Source of the DNA: Cryomorphaceae bacterium
Lineage (GTDB): Bacteria; Bacteroidota; Bacteroidia; Flavobacteriales; Schleiferiaceae
DNA length: 36,305 nt
Assembly (NCBI GenBank): GCA_007116495.1
Contig: SKIJ01000147.1
Coordinates: forward strand, 1-36,305
Direction of reading: 5' to 3'
The stretch's first letter is position 1. Each line of letters starts with the position of its first letter. The translations under genes were made by a program, and so were the position numbers. Below the pieces are notes generated by a model. That model was given only the letters and a program-made list of their open reading frames with translations, was not told the origin of the DNA and searched no databases. Below, piece after piece: positions 7,911 through 16,680 of the stretch.

Positions 7911-9026
7911 TTATTTCTTTTCGTCCTGATTCATAGATGATTGAAAGCTTGGGGTTGAGTTTAAAAGTCCACGTTTTGCTAAAAAGGTTTCGCTTTCGGG
8001 GTCTTTTACCCGTGCTAATTGGTTGTGGAACCATAAAAAATATTGCAATCCAAATATTATTATGGCCAATACCAAGTGCATTGGTTGGGCTGCGGGCGGG
8101 AAGTCGGCATACACTAACGTAACGCCGGTAATGAGCTCCAATAAGAGTAAAACCATGATTAATGATATGTACGTTACCGGTTCATCTGATTTTCGGTTGC
8201 GCTGCCACAAAAACCCGTTAACAGCAAGTAACGCAATACTGAATGATCGGTGAATGTAAAAGGTTATGTCGAGTTCGCCAAGCCAAGCGCTGCGATTGCC
8301 GCCGTCAAATTGCTTGTAGAGCTCGTCTACTTGCTCGCGCACTTGCGTACCCATTATTATTTGAACTACGGTGAGAACTAGTGCTATGGAAAGCAATGTT
8401 TTTAATGGTCTGCTCTGCAATTGATATTTTTGCACGTTTTGCTGCAACAAGGCCATCATGGTGAATAGCAATGCGATGATGATCATTGCGCCCAGCATGT
8501 GGAGGGTTATTTGTCCGGGAATCAAATGACCGTCAACCACTAATTTACCCAACCATGCAACAAAGCCGAGCATAAACAATCCCGATGCCCCGATGAGGGT
8601 TATGATTGTAAACGATCGGAGGTAGTAAAGCGAAGCAAAAAAGATCAAAAGCATGGGGATGCCGGCGAGGGCACCTAACAGACGATTGATGTATTCAATC
8701 CAGGTGTGCACGGGATTGAAGATGCTGTAGTCGTGTTTTGTATATGCAGACCAATAATTGCGATCCCAATCACCTGAGGTTTGAAAATCGTTTTGAGCAA
8801 CCCACAGGGTGTCGTTTACCACGATCATTTGTCCCTTTTTGTAATCGCTGTAAGGGTGAAACTCAACCTGCTCATGCTGTGTAGGTGGGATGAGCAAACC
8901 AAAACACTTAGGCCAGTCTGGACACCCCATACCCGATCCACTCATGCGAACCACGCTTCCTGCAACGATTACTAGGTAAACAAGTACGAGTTCAATGCGC
9001 AGCAAACGCAAAAGCAATCTCCTCAT
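7911..9026 (-). CDS. ctaA: heme A synthase (COX15/CtaA family)
   Basis: Inner-membrane enzyme that oxidises the C8 methyl group of heme O to give heme A for aa3-type cytochrome oxidases; 371 aa from the chosen start. About eight transmembrane segments are visible. Family histidines occur in HTWIEYINRLLGALAG, LHMLGAMII, YIHRSFSIALL and MHLVLAIIIF, the heme-ligand positions of the two four-helix halves. The first extracytoplasmic loop contains GMGCPDWPKCFG, a Cys pair like that of CtaA proteins. I start at ATG 9024-9026 (MRRLLLRLL), 16 bases past the HMA stop; the longer frame to 9089 would overlap that gene and adds a charged tail. Probably co-transcribed with the HMA lipoprotein. Confidence 0.93.
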   Translation of the reverse strand: MRRLLLRLLRIELVLVYLVIVAGSVVRMSGSGMGCPDWPKCFGLLIPPTQHEQVEFHPYSDYKKGQMIVVNDTLWVAQNDFQTSGDWDRNYWSAYTKHDYSIFNPVHTWIEYINRLLGALAGIPMLLIFFASLYYLRSFTIITLIGASGLFMLGFVAWLGKLVVDGHLIPGQITLHMLGAMIIIALLFTMMALLQQNVQKYQLQSRPLKTLLSIALVLTVVQIIMGTQVREQVDELYKQFDGGNRSAWLGELDITFYIHRSFSIALLAVNGFLWQRNRKSDEPVTYISLIMVLLLLELITGVTLVYADFPPAAQPMHLVLAIIIFGLQYFLWFHNQLARVKDPESETFLAKRGLLNSTPSFQSSMNQDEKK

Positions 9027-9042
9027 GGGATGCGTGTTTTTC

Positions 9043-9375
9043 TTATTTTTTTTCGAACGATTCAGCCAAACCCGATGCGCTGTAAGCACCGTTGTTTATT
9101 TCCGCAATGGCCATGCGAAGCGATGTGGTGTCGGTCATGCTGTCGTCGAACGTGACATTTGCAATGGCTTCGTCAAAATTTATGGAAAAAGAGACAACAC
9201 CCGGGTGCTTGGCCATCTTTGTTTCAATTAGTTTTTTACAACCACTTTGGCACGTCATTCCCTCAACTTGAAGTGCATATTTGGTATTTGCTTCTGGCTC
9301 TTTAGCGGTTGTTTCAGATTGATTATTACATCCAACGAATAGTATAGCGCAAATGGAAAGAAATAGAGAACGCAT
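9043..9375 (-). CDS. HMA-domain lipoprotein, probable periplasmic copper binder
   Basis: A 110-aa protein with a signal sequence ending in the lipobox LFVGC (Cys16), then a heavy-metal-associated domain (about residues 33-100) with the metal loop GMTCQSGC. In the family the two Cys of MTCxxC bind Cu(I) or another soft metal. Here Cys-Gln-Ser-Gly-Cys has three residues between them, as in many periplasmic HMA proteins I have seen. Being a lipoprotein, it should act outside the inner membrane. Its position directly before heme A synthase suggests a role in cytochrome oxidase copper or heme assembly, but that is inference. A general copper-handling role is equally possible. Confidence 0.85.
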   Translation of the reverse strand: MRSLFLSICAILFVGCNNQSETTAKEPEANTKYALQVEGMTCQSGCKKLIETKMAKHPGVVSFSINFDEAIANVTFDDSMTDTTSLRMAIAEINNGAYSASGLAESFEKK

Positions 9376-9400
9376 AATTCTTATGTTTTACTAGATTGTA

Positions 9401-9441
9401 ACAATTAGAAATTGTCTTTAGTTTGCAGTGATACAAAGATA
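9401..9441 (-). promoter_or_regulatory. -7 box and leader palindrome of the HMA gene
   Basis: The minus strand has TATCTTTG at 9441-9434, matching TAnnTTTG, 58 bases before the ATG; no good -33 box is seen. The leader contains the palindrome ACAATT-AGA-AATTGT (9401-9415), which could be an operator or a small hairpin. Confidence 0.4.
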
Positions 9442-9625
9442 CAACAACGGTCGTCGTAAGGCTCCGTTTTTTGCTGTAATTAACTGTCACATCCGCATAA
9501 TTTCTACGCTCTATTCTCGGTAAGCCTATTTCGTTGACAACACTTGTGATTCAATATGTCCGTCGTGCTTCGGCGTGCAGCCTGTCGTTGATTGTTTTGT
9601 CTCTCTAAGCCTTGTCGCCAACGCA

Positions 9626-12600
9626 TTACACATAAATCAACTCTCCTTTTACGCTTTTGTGTCCCATTTCTTCCAGCACGTTAATATACCGATCTAGCTG
9701 TTGCTTGTGTTGAGGCATAGGATCGCCGGTTTTATAGTCGATGACGTATGTTTGGCCATTAGGGGTAATGGCGATGAGGTCGGGACGAAGAATGTCACCG
9801 CCGGGAAGAAGTATGGTTTGCTCGGCACGAATGTCGGTGGCGTTTGCGCGGATGTGTGCGCAGAAGGGGTGCGCTATTACAGTCTCTATGGCGTTGCGGA
9901 TATCTGTTCGCTCGTATTCCGTAATGCGTTGGCTGCGTGTCATTACGTCGAGAGTTGGGTCGATTTTATCGGGGTCTAAGGCAATTGATTGTAGAGCGTC
10001 GTGGATGGTGTTACCGCGCGCAATGGCGGGGAGATCGTTGATGCCCGGACTGTATTTACGGCCTACGCGCAATATGGGTGCTGCGCCACCGGTGTCGATG
10101 TGTCGAATGTGATGTTCGGTCATCCCGCTGTTGGCTTTTTCTTCTATTTTGGGGTGTTTTTCACCGCGCGACAGTTCGTAGTAGTGGTCGGAGAAAGCAA
10201 CGTCGAGTTTGTTCGTAAGGTAGCTGTAAACGGTGTTGTTGGCACTACGAGGTTCGAAACTAAGGGCGTACAAGCGCTGAGCGGCACGTGTAAACGCAAC
10301 ATAGAGCATGTTGATGTTGTCGAATTGATCTTCGCTGCGTTTTGCCTCCACGTGTTTGTTGTAAACGTCGGGGTAGGGGATGCGTTCTTTTTCTTCTTTG
10401 ACGTCGACCTGCGTTTTGCCCAACGGTGAGCGTGTATCGTCGTCGATCCACATAGTAGACTGTTTGGCGTGAAATGCCCAGTCGGTATAGGGCATTATTA
10501 CCACAGGCCATTCTAGTCCCTTTGCTTTGTGCACGGTGGTGATGTTGATGGCGTTGAGGTTTTCGGGTACGTCGATGCTGATGATTTCCCGTTGACTGTC
10601 GGCCCACCACTGTAAAAACTCATGTTTATCAATGGGGCTATCTTGAGCGCGGGTACGAACAGCCTGAATAAAGGCTTGTAAGTAAACGTCTTCGCCGTAA
10701 TGGAGGTGAAACATCTGCATCAAACGTATGCAGGTTTCAACCAGCGGTAAAGAGCGTAATGCATCGGTACTAAACGCGGGAAATGTCCTTTGAATGGCGG
10801 TTTCAAACGATGCTTGGTCAAGCTGAACGTAATGATCTATCTGTGGGTGCACATCCTCGGTATGCCAGTCAAACGTGCCCATTTCGTAGAATGCTTGCAG
10901 CAGGTCGAAACGGTACCCTTTGAGATGCGGAAACAATGCGTACCCCACGGCTGCTACCACGCATCTAATGCTTGACTGGTTGTCAAGAATAAAGGATTCG
11001 TTGGAGATCACATTCAGTGCCGGGGTGTAATCGTTACGGCATTCATTGATCCACTGAGCAACTTTTTTCCCGTCTTTATTGCTGCGGGTAAGAATGCAGA
11101 TATCGCGCAATTCATAGCCGTCATTTAGGGCTTCTTCGATGTATTTTAGTGTTCGCTCGCGTAAAACATCCTCTTTGTCGTCGCTGTATTTTTTTTGAAA
11201 AAAAGCCAACTCCAAATACCCGGAGTAGTGTTTGTGCGCTTTTTGGGTCACCTCGCTGTACGCAATCTCAGCCGGAGTGCTGCTTTCTCCTCGGTGTATA
11301 AAAAGGTCGTAAACAAAATCTACAATGGCTTTCCCTGATCGGTAGTTGGTGTCTAGGGTTTGATTGTTAAGGCCGTAACAGGCTATTTTTTTATTGTCGG
11401 GGAGTATGGAGAATCGCTCTGGATCGTTGTCGTTGTAGATGTTGATGAAGAGTTCCGGGTTACTGCCACGCCAGCGGTAGATACTTTGCTTTGGGTCGCC
11501 TACGAGCATGCTGCCGCCGTTGTTGGCCATGGCGTGCTGTGCTAGGGTCTTTAGGTTGTTCCATTGCAAATTGGAGGTGTCTTGAAATTCATCGATAAAA
11601 AACCATTGGTAGCGATCGCCAAGTCGTTCAAACATGTAGTCGGGCGTGTCGCTTCCGGTGAGTTCTTGTACAAGTGTTTGGAACTCGCCGATGTTGATGA
11701 AATTCTCTTCGTCGCGGAGCTGATTGTAGGCGGTTTGTAATTCACCCATCAAGGCGACGGCGTCGAAGTGTTTCTCAATTTCCTTAAGGATGTTGTAGGT
11801 GGGGAGCCACTTGCTGTAAATGGCTACCAATTCATCGAAGGCATCGGTAAGTGGCTGCATGTCGGCTGGGCTGGTCTTAGACCTAGCTCGGAGAAACGCA
11901 TTTTCGCGATTTTTTAATGGGCGAGGGCTTGGCAGTACATAGTGGTTTTTTTTGAATAGTCCTGTCAAATCTTTAATGTAAGACATATCTGCATGGTGCG
12001 CTGCCACGGCTTCAAAGGCTTTTTCCAAGTTCTGCGCTGCTGTAGCCAGTTTCTTGTCGACGTCTTTCTTTTCCTTTGTGAGTGCAGACCGTGCGCGATT
12101 GAATTCGTCTAAGTCGTGCTCGGAGAGTTGATGAACGGCTTCGCGGTCGTTTTCGTGATGAAGGCGTTTGACCATTGACTGGAGTTGGGTGACGACAAAC
12201 CAGCTTTTGTCGTTTTTCATTTGGTCGTGCACGTAGTTGGTCAGGTAGCGGTTGAGCAGTTTGTTTCCTGGCTCCGCCGCCATTTCCAAAAGATTGTCAA
12301 CAGTTTGTCGCGCTATGGCGTCGGCGTCCATACGCAGGCGTGCACCGGTGTTGATGTTGAGTTCAAAAGAAAAGGTGCGCAGCAGTCGGTAGGTAAAGCG
12401 GTCGATGGTGGAAATGCTTACCGACGCCATGTCGTGTATGATGGCTGATACCACATTGCGGGCTCGCTGTTGCAGCTCTTCGGGCTGTATGTTAAGTGAT
12501 TGCATTAAGTCGCTGCTGATGTCGCGTTCCGAGCCAACGGCTAGTTCTCGCAGTTTTTGAAGAATGCGGGTGCGCATTTCCGCGGCGGCTTTATTGGTAA

Positions 12601-12739
12601 AGGTGAGCGCTAGTATGTCGCGGAATCGGTAGGGATTATCGCTCTCAAGGCAAAGTCGAACGTATTCACGGGTCAGTGTAAAGGTTTTACCGGTTCCGGC
12701 AGAGGCATTAAATATGGTAAGAGTGGCGTTTGGAAGCAC
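9626..12739 (-). CDS. AddA/RecB-like UvrD helicase with C-terminal PD-(D/E)xK nuclease
   Basis: Superfamily 1 helicase-nuclease for double-strand-break end processing, 1037 aa, starting at GTG 12737-12739. Visible motifs in order: Walker A NASAGTGKTFTL (about 10-21), motif Ia ALTFTNKAAAEMR, Walker B FIDEFQDTSNLQW, motif III VGDPKQSIYRWRG, motif IV LDTNYRSGKAIV, motif V TVHKAKGLEWPVV and motif VI MLYVAFTRAAQRLY. The C-terminus holds a RecB-type nuclease: GNTIHDAL, RAEQTI, RPDLIAI, VIDYKTG and QLDRY, with Asp, Asp-x-Lys and Gln positions intact. In Bacteroidota such proteins usually work with an AddB-like partner. None adjoins it here: the flanks are the HMA lipoprotein and a divergent kinase gene. 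Confidence 0.9.
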   Translation of the reverse strand: MLPNATLTIFNASAGTGKTFTLTREYVRLCLESDNPYRFRDILALTFTNKAAAEMRTRILQKLRELAVGSERDISSDLMQSLNIQPEELQQRARNVVSAIIHDMASVSISTIDRFTYRLLRTFSFELNINTGARLRMDADAIARQTVDNLLEMAAEPGNKLLNRYLTNYVHDQMKNDKSWFVVTQLQSMVKRLHHENDREAVHQLSEHDLDEFNRARSALTKEKKDVDKKLATAAQNLEKAFEAVAAHHADMSYIKDLTGLFKKNHYVLPSPRPLKNRENAFLRARSKTSPADMQPLTDAFDELVAIYSKWLPTYNILKEIEKHFDAVALMGELQTAYNQLRDEENFINIGEFQTLVQELTGSDTPDYMFERLGDRYQWFFIDEFQDTSNLQWNNLKTLAQHAMANNGGSMLVGDPKQSIYRWRGSNPELFINIYNDNDPERFSILPDNKKIACYGLNNQTLDTNYRSGKAIVDFVYDLFIHRGESSTPAEIAYSEVTQKAHKHYSGYLELAFFQKKYSDDKEDVLRERTLKYIEEALNDGYELRDICILTRSNKDGKKVAQWINECRNDYTPALNVISNESFILDNQSSIRCVVAAVGYALFPHLKGYRFDLLQAFYEMGTFDWHTEDVHPQIDHYVQLDQASFETAIQRTFPAFSTDALRSLPLVETCIRLMQMFHLHYGEDVYLQAFIQAVRTRAQDSPIDKHEFLQWWADSQREIISIDVPENLNAINITTVHKAKGLEWPVVIMPYTDWAFHAKQSTMWIDDDTRSPLGKTQVDVKEEKERIPYPDVYNKHVEAKRSEDQFDNINMLYVAFTRAAQRLYALSFEPRSANNTVYSYLTNKLDVAFSDHYYELSRGEKHPKIEEKANSGMTEHHIRHIDTGGAAPILRVGRKYSPGINDLPAIARGNTIHDALQSIALDPDKIDPTLDVMTRSQRITEYERTDIRNAIETVIAHPFCAHIRANATDIRAEQTILLPGGDILRPDLIAITPNGQTYVIDYKTGDPMPQHKQQLDRYINVLEEMGHKSVKGELIYV

Positions 12740-12897
12740 GTTTTTTTTTGAGCTAAGATAGGGCTTGGAGTTTAGATGTCAACACACCTGCATGGACTCA
12801 CTTGAGTCTTGGAAATGCGTGTAATGTACTCTCTTACTAAAAAACGAACTACGCTAATCTATGTGATGCGTTATCCTTATTTGTCCAAAGTTTGGAT

Positions 12898-12928
12898 TTT
12901 GATACTAGTAAGACATATAGTACATTTG
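12898..12928 (+). promoter_or_regulatory. promoter of the histidine kinase gene
   Basis: TTTG (12898-12901), 19 bases, TACATTTG (12921-12928) is an exact match to the Bacteroidota consensus. The ATG at 12960 is 31 bases past the -7 box. An in-frame TAG at 12918-12920 rules out a longer protein. Confidence 0.75.
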
Positions 12929-12959
12929 CCAAGCGATTACAAAAACCACATTAACGTAT

Positions 12960-13667
12960 ATGGCTTTAAAAGAAAAAAAACGAAGCGAGCTAGAAAGGCT
13001 TCGCGAGTATGCATCATTGTTGTCACACAATCTCAAGACGCCCATTACCGGCATAAAAATGATGACGGCCATCCTTGAAAGTTCCAACGACATGGAAGAG
13101 ATGCGCAAAGGGATAAAGGATCTGCATAAAGCAACCGTTTCTTTAGAGGTATTTTATCGAGACATGGAGCAGGTGTACAAACAGATTCACATGCCGCCGG
13201 ATCCTCCGCAAAAAGTATTGTTGTCCGACGAGTTGAAGAAAGTAAAAGACCACTTGCAGGGGCATATCTTGGCGTCCGAGGCTAAGATTGAGGTGGATCT
13301 TTCAGGCGGTGACGCCATAGTATTTCGTCCTACCAGCATCAACAGTATTTTGTTAAATCTTCTTTCCAACGCCATTAAATACGCAAAGCCCGATACCGCG
13401 CCCGAGATTACCGTGAAAACCGCTCCGCACTCGTCGTCGTTTATTCTGCTGGAGGTTTCCGATAATGGCATAGGCATTAATCTCGACAAATACGGCGATA
13501 AGGTTTTTGGCTTGTTCGAGAAATTCACCGACCACCCCGACGCAACGGGTATGGGGTTGTATATCACCAAAAATCAAGTAGAATCTATGGGGGGAGAAAT
13601 TTGGTTGAATTCAACACCGGGAGAAGGAAGTACGTTTTCGTTGACCTTGCCGAGTGCTGATGATTAA
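12960..13667 (+). CDS. soluble orphan histidine kinase without a sensor domain
   Basis: A 235-aa kinase consisting only of the transmitter core. The phospho-acceptor motif is LLSHNLKTPITGI with His23; a dimerisation helix pair follows. The HATPase_c domain has N box NLLSNAIKYA (Asn137), G1 box DNGIGI (Asp168) and G2 box ATGMGLYITKN. No transmembrane helix, PAS or GAF domain precedes the H box, so it should be cytosolic and take its signal from a partner protein. The H box has Asn-Leu-Lys after His, a variant I associate with Bacteroidota kinases. No response regulator lies nearby. Expression is from its own consensus promoter and ends at the hairpin 13720-13746. Confidence 0.87.
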   Translation: MALKEKKRSELERLREYASLLSHNLKTPITGIKMMTAILESSNDMEEMRKGIKDLHKATVSLEVFYRDMEQVYKQIHMPPDPPQKVLLSDELKKVKDHLQGHILASEAKIEVDLSGGDAIVFRPTSINSILLNLLSNAIKYAKPDTAPEITVKTAPHSSSFILLEVSDNGIGINLDKYGDKVFGLFEKFTDHPDATGMGLYITKNQVESMGGEIWLNSTPGEGSTFSLTLPSADD

Positions 13668-13719
13668 TTTGTGATTATTGCAAGCAGAAGCCATGTCGAT
13701 GGTTATGTGATAAAATGAA

Positions 13720-13746
13720 AAGAGACGTGGCAGCACCACGTCTCTT
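13720..13746. terminator. bidirectional intrinsic terminator between convergent genes
   Basis: Perfect 11-bp arms AAGAGACGTGG and CCACGTCTCTT around the loop CAGCA. On the plus strand TCGTCTTTT follows; on the minus strand TCATTTTA follows. It separates the histidine kinase from the C10 peptidase gene. Confidence 0.8.
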
Positions 13747-13817
13747 CGTCTTTTGCTTCCAAATGTGTGCTCGTTAACATTTCTTCAGCATTTTTCCAGG
13801 TTGTGATAATGCATTAG

Positions 13818-15116
13818 TTACGGTGATATTCCGTGAATGATTTGTCGATTTTCATCGTAGCGCCCCTCTTTTTTCATATACTGGCCATCGTGGTTGCCGC
13901 CCCAGCCCCAATTCATATGAATTTGATAATCGTTTTCTCTAAATCCCACTCGGCAGTCGTGGTATTGCGCATAGCCGTCGGCAACCCAGCCGTGGCCGGG
14001 GTAAGAGACTTCAATCTCTCCTTCTAGGTTTTCTTCTTTTTTCTCCTCATTGCCGCGCATGTAAACGGGAAGGTTGTTTTTGATGTCGCTGATTACCGTC
14101 GAGTAATCACTTGCGCTGGTCAAATCCTTTTTAATACCGCTGAAGTTAAAATCTTCGGTGATGGTTTCGTAAGCTTTTTTGTAGTTTGTTCCTGATCCGT
14201 CGCAGCCGTAACCCATACTTAAGAATATACCCAAATCTTCCATCAGCTCAGGAATATCTCCGGGATTATGTGAAAACGAAGGGTGCATACTTAACGGCAT
14301 ATTTTCCCAGTCGAGCAACTTGGGGTTTCCTTGATTTCCGCCGGAGCCGTTTGTCATGTAGGCGCCACTCCAACTGCCATCTGCGTGGTATTTTAAAATT
14401 TGTCCAATGGCCGTAGCAACGCATCCTACAGGCGGACGATTGCATAGCCACCAATGGTTTTGTTGGCAGCTGTCTGATAAAGCTGCATTGAAATAACAAC
14501 CTTGGCTCCATTTTGTATCGAGTAAAATCTTCTTTTCCACATATTCCCCAAAATCAATGGAACCGTCATCACATTCAAACATTTCTAAGAAATCGATATT
14601 AATTTGCATATCCAATACGCGTTCCCACATCAACGATGTCCTGTCGGGTGCTTTGATGTCTTCTTTGCGTATGTTAGCAATCATTGTAGCGTAATCCTCC
14701 AACCAGTGCGCTAACGCGGGAGGTAAGGACGTTTTGCTTTCCAATGGAAACGCATTGTACTTTGAGTAGGCGAGAACCGGTTGGATGCGCTTGTCTGCTG
14801 CAATGATGGCAAATCCACTATCGGCGTAGTTGACAATGTAGAAAAGGTTTTTATTTCCTCGTCCGGAGATTTCGTCAATGGTAGAAACAAACTTTCGCGT
14901 GTTGTAGTCGTCTTTAAAAAGAATAATTGTAGACGTGTCAGTTGGGTCGATATCCGGAAAGAGAAGGTTTTCTGCTGCTTTCTCAGCATCTTGTTTGCTC
15001 ACATAATTTGGATCATCTTCATCGCCCATCAGGTCATCTAATTCACAAGATTGGTGGACCAAGATCAATGTAAAAGCCAATAATAGAAGTCTGAGTAGTC
15101 GTTTTGAAAACATCAT
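13818..15116 (-). CDS. C10-family (streptopain-like) cysteine peptidase lipoprotein
   Basis: Secreted cysteine protease of 432 aa. The signal peptide ends in LVHQSC, so Cys24 should be lipidated. The propeptide contains GFAIIAADKRIQPVLAYS, the inhibitor-region motif of SpeB relatives. The catalytic domain shows the oxyanion Gln in TKWSQGCYFN, the nucleophile in PPVGCVATAIGQILKYH (Cys232), the catalytic His in GHGWVADGY (His375) and the active-site Trp in HMNWGWGG. It ends shortly after these motifs: no T9SS sorting domain is present, so it is probably membrane-anchored. I start at ATG 15114-15116, since the frame up to 15170 runs through the promoter. The adjacent ATG at 15113 is equally possible. 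Confidence 0.9.
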   Translation of the reverse strand: MMFSKRLLRLLLLAFTLILVHQSCELDDLMGDEDDPNYVSKQDAEKAAENLLFPDIDPTDTSTIILFKDDYNTRKFVSTIDEISGRGNKNLFYIVNYADSGFAIIAADKRIQPVLAYSKYNAFPLESKTSLPPALAHWLEDYATMIANIRKEDIKAPDRTSLMWERVLDMQINIDFLEMFECDDGSIDFGEYVEKKILLDTKWSQGCYFNAALSDSCQQNHWWLCNRPPVGCVATAIGQILKYHADGSWSGAYMTNGSGGNQGNPKLLDWENMPLSMHPSFSHNPGDIPELMEDLGIFLSMGYGCDGSGTNYKKAYETITEDFNFSGIKKDLTSASDYSTVISDIKNNLPVYMRGNEEKKEENLEGEIEVSYPGHGWVADGYAQYHDCRVGFRENDYQIHMNWGWGGNHDGQYMKKEGRYDENRQIIHGISP

Positions 15117-15141
15117 TGCTGTTTGATTTTTTTGGTTTATG

Positions 15142-15173
15142 CAAATGTATAAAAAAATAACAAAAACCACAAA
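15142..15173 (-). promoter_or_regulatory. promoter of the C10 peptidase gene
   Basis: On the minus strand TTTG (15173-15170), 20 bases, TACATTTG (15149-15142) matches the Bacteroidota consensus exactly. The ATG at 15116 follows 25 bases after the -7 box, which fixes the gene start downstream of it. Confidence 0.75.
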
Positions 15174-15346
15174 ATCAAAATTTTATAGAAAAACTATAGA
15201 GACAAAACGTTAGCTTTTGAAAATAAAAGAAACGCGAATGCTAATGTTGTTTTTCATATTGACTCTAGGCAATGATCTCACATCCTAAATGTTCACCCTT
15301 GTTTTTTCAATAATATTCGCATAATTATTTGGTTTATTGAAACTTT

Positions 15347-15434
15347 CACCCAAACACCCAAACACCCAAACACCCAAACACCCAAACACCCAAACACCCA
15401 AACACCCAAACACCCAAACACCCAAACACCCAAA
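15347..15434. repeat. perfect 8-bp microsatellite, 11 copies of CACCCAAA
   Basis: Eleven identical units fill 88 bp with no mismatch. The array starts 4 bases beyond the amidohydrolase stop codon (15439-15441). The minus strand, which is the mRNA sense here, reads GGGTGTTT repeatedly: eleven GGG runs with 5-base loops, able in principle to fold as a G-quadruplex. The unit has no spacers, so it is not a CRISPR array. Confidence 0.97.
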
Positions 15435-15438
15435 CGTC

Positions 15439-16680
15439 TTATTTCCATTTTTCAAACAGCTCCTCTTGCCAGTTGGTCATGTCTACTGTTTTGCCGTCGA
15501 TGAATGCCTCTTTGACGTGTAAGGTTTTCATATTAAGAGCGTCGCCTTCGGAGATGAAGAAGGTTGCAGATTTTCCGGCTTCCAATGTTCCGTAACGGTC
15601 GTCAATGCCCATAATACGGGCAGGGTTTGCGGTAATGCAGGCAACGGCTTGCTCGTATTCCAATCCGTAGGTAACAGCAGTGCCAGCCATAAAGGGAAGG
15701 TTGCGGTTTCCCATCACCGGCATGCGTCCGATGTTGCTCAAGGCAACGGTGACGCCTTCATTATGTAAAAGTGCAGCGCTTTTGAAGGGTAAATCGATGG
15801 GGTCGTCGCTGTGCATGGGGAGTTCATGGGGGCGACTGAGTATTACGGGTACGTTGTGTTCCACGAGATACGACGCGATTAAGTGGGCGTCCATTGCGCC
15901 TACCAAAACGGGATACGATACGCTTCTTTTTTTGAATGCGTCAATGGCTTCCAGCATTGCGCCGGGTTTGTTGGTATAAATGTAGGCGCGTTTTTGTCCG
16001 TCAAATAGGCCTGTAAATGCCTCTAGTTTGAGATTTATGGGTTGACGACTGCCACTGAGGTATGCCTTTGCATCGTCTAGGGTTTTTAAAATGTGTTGCA
16101 CGGTCTCGTGGTACGTTTCGTTGACAACGAGTTTGCCTTTTTTTCGGTCAAAGCGCATGGGGTTAGGCCAATGAATGTGAATGCCGTCGTCTAGGCGAAT
16201 GACAGCTTCTTCCCAGTTGCGCTCTTGCATGCGCATCACCGATGACATACCGGAAAAAATTCCCGTTTGCGGACTGCTCTGTGCAATGAGAACGCCGTTG
16301 TAAATCAACGTGGGTAAGATGCGCGAATCCGTGTTGAAGGCAATGGCAGCTCGCGCGTTTGGGTTGTCGTTCCCTACTTCGCGAAAGTCAACGGTGGCGC
16401 GAACAGCTTCTACTTCAACCAGTCCGGTGGAGGTGGCTGGGGCAATAAATCCGGGGTATACGTGTTTGTTGCTAAGTGTTACAACGCTATCGGGCGTTTC
16501 TGGTCGCGCATCGTTTTCCGTGCCAACCCAGACAATGTCGCTGCCTTTAACCAGCATTTGTCCGTTTTCAATGGCATTCCCGTTTCCTATATGGAGGTGG
16601 GCATTGGTATAAAGCGTAGAGGTTTGTCCGTAGAGAACACTTCCTATGCTTAGTAAAGTAATGATAATGCTATTTTTCAT
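15439..16680 (-). CDS. secreted amidohydrolase-like protein with degenerate metal site
   Basis: A 413-aa protein of the imidazolonepropionase/amidohydrolase superfamily. A signal peptide (about 1-19, ending LYGQ) is followed by the beta-sandwich start LYTNAHLHIGNGNAIENGQMLVKGSDI. The strand that normally carries the first metal ligands as PGxIDxHxH reads HVYPGFIAPATSTGLVEV, so both histidines are missing. The C-terminal return ITANPARIMGIDDRYGTLEAGKSATF is typical of the fold. It is probably a non-catalytic or altered partner of the larger protein upstream; the genes overlap by 11 bp. The pair may form one enzyme with catalysis supplied by the intact domain of the neighbour, which is inference. 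Confidence 0.82.
   Translation of the reverse strand: MKNSIIITLLSIGSVLYGQTSTLYTNAHLHIGNGNAIENGQMLVKGSDIVWVGTENDARPETPDSVVTLSNKHVYPGFIAPATSTGLVEVEAVRATVDFREVGNDNPNARAAIAFNTDSRILPTLIYNGVLIAQSSPQTGIFSGMSSVMRMQERNWEEAVIRLDDGIHIHWPNPMRFDRKKGKLVVNETYHETVQHILKTLDDAKAYLSGSRQPINLKLEAFTGLFDGQKRAYIYTNKPGAMLEAIDAFKKRSVSYPVLVGAMDAHLIASYLVEHNVPVILSRPHELPMHSDDPIDLPFKSAALLHNEGVTVALSNIGRMPVMGNRNLPFMAGTAVTYGLEYEQAVACITANPARIMGIDDRYGTLEAGKSATFFISEGDALNMKTLHVKEAFIDGKTVDMTNWQEELFEKWK

Larger units (their letters stand above)
15117..15438. other. 322-bp intergenic stretch: promoter, AT-rich spacer, repeat array
   Basis: From left to right it holds the peptidase leader and promoter (15142-15173), an AT-rich spacer of about 170 bases in which I see no gene, and the 88-bp CACCCAAA array. 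No open frame looks coding; the frame across the array is only the repeat translated. Confidence 0.6.

Noticed and set aside
10001-10429. Long plus-strand frames inside the helicase gene (also at 9701, 9741 and 12185)
   Set aside because: They are antisense to a gene with all helicase and nuclease motifs in order, and their products are low-complexity.
15347-15434. Repeat array considered as CRISPR
   Set aside because: Units are 8 bp and directly adjoining, with no spacers, and there are no cas genes.
15337-15522. Plus-strand frame encoding repeated Pro-Lys-His-Pro-Asn-Thr-Gln-Thr
   Set aside because: It is only the CACCCAAA microsatellite read in frame, running antisense into the amidohydrolase gene; no start signal or family supports it.
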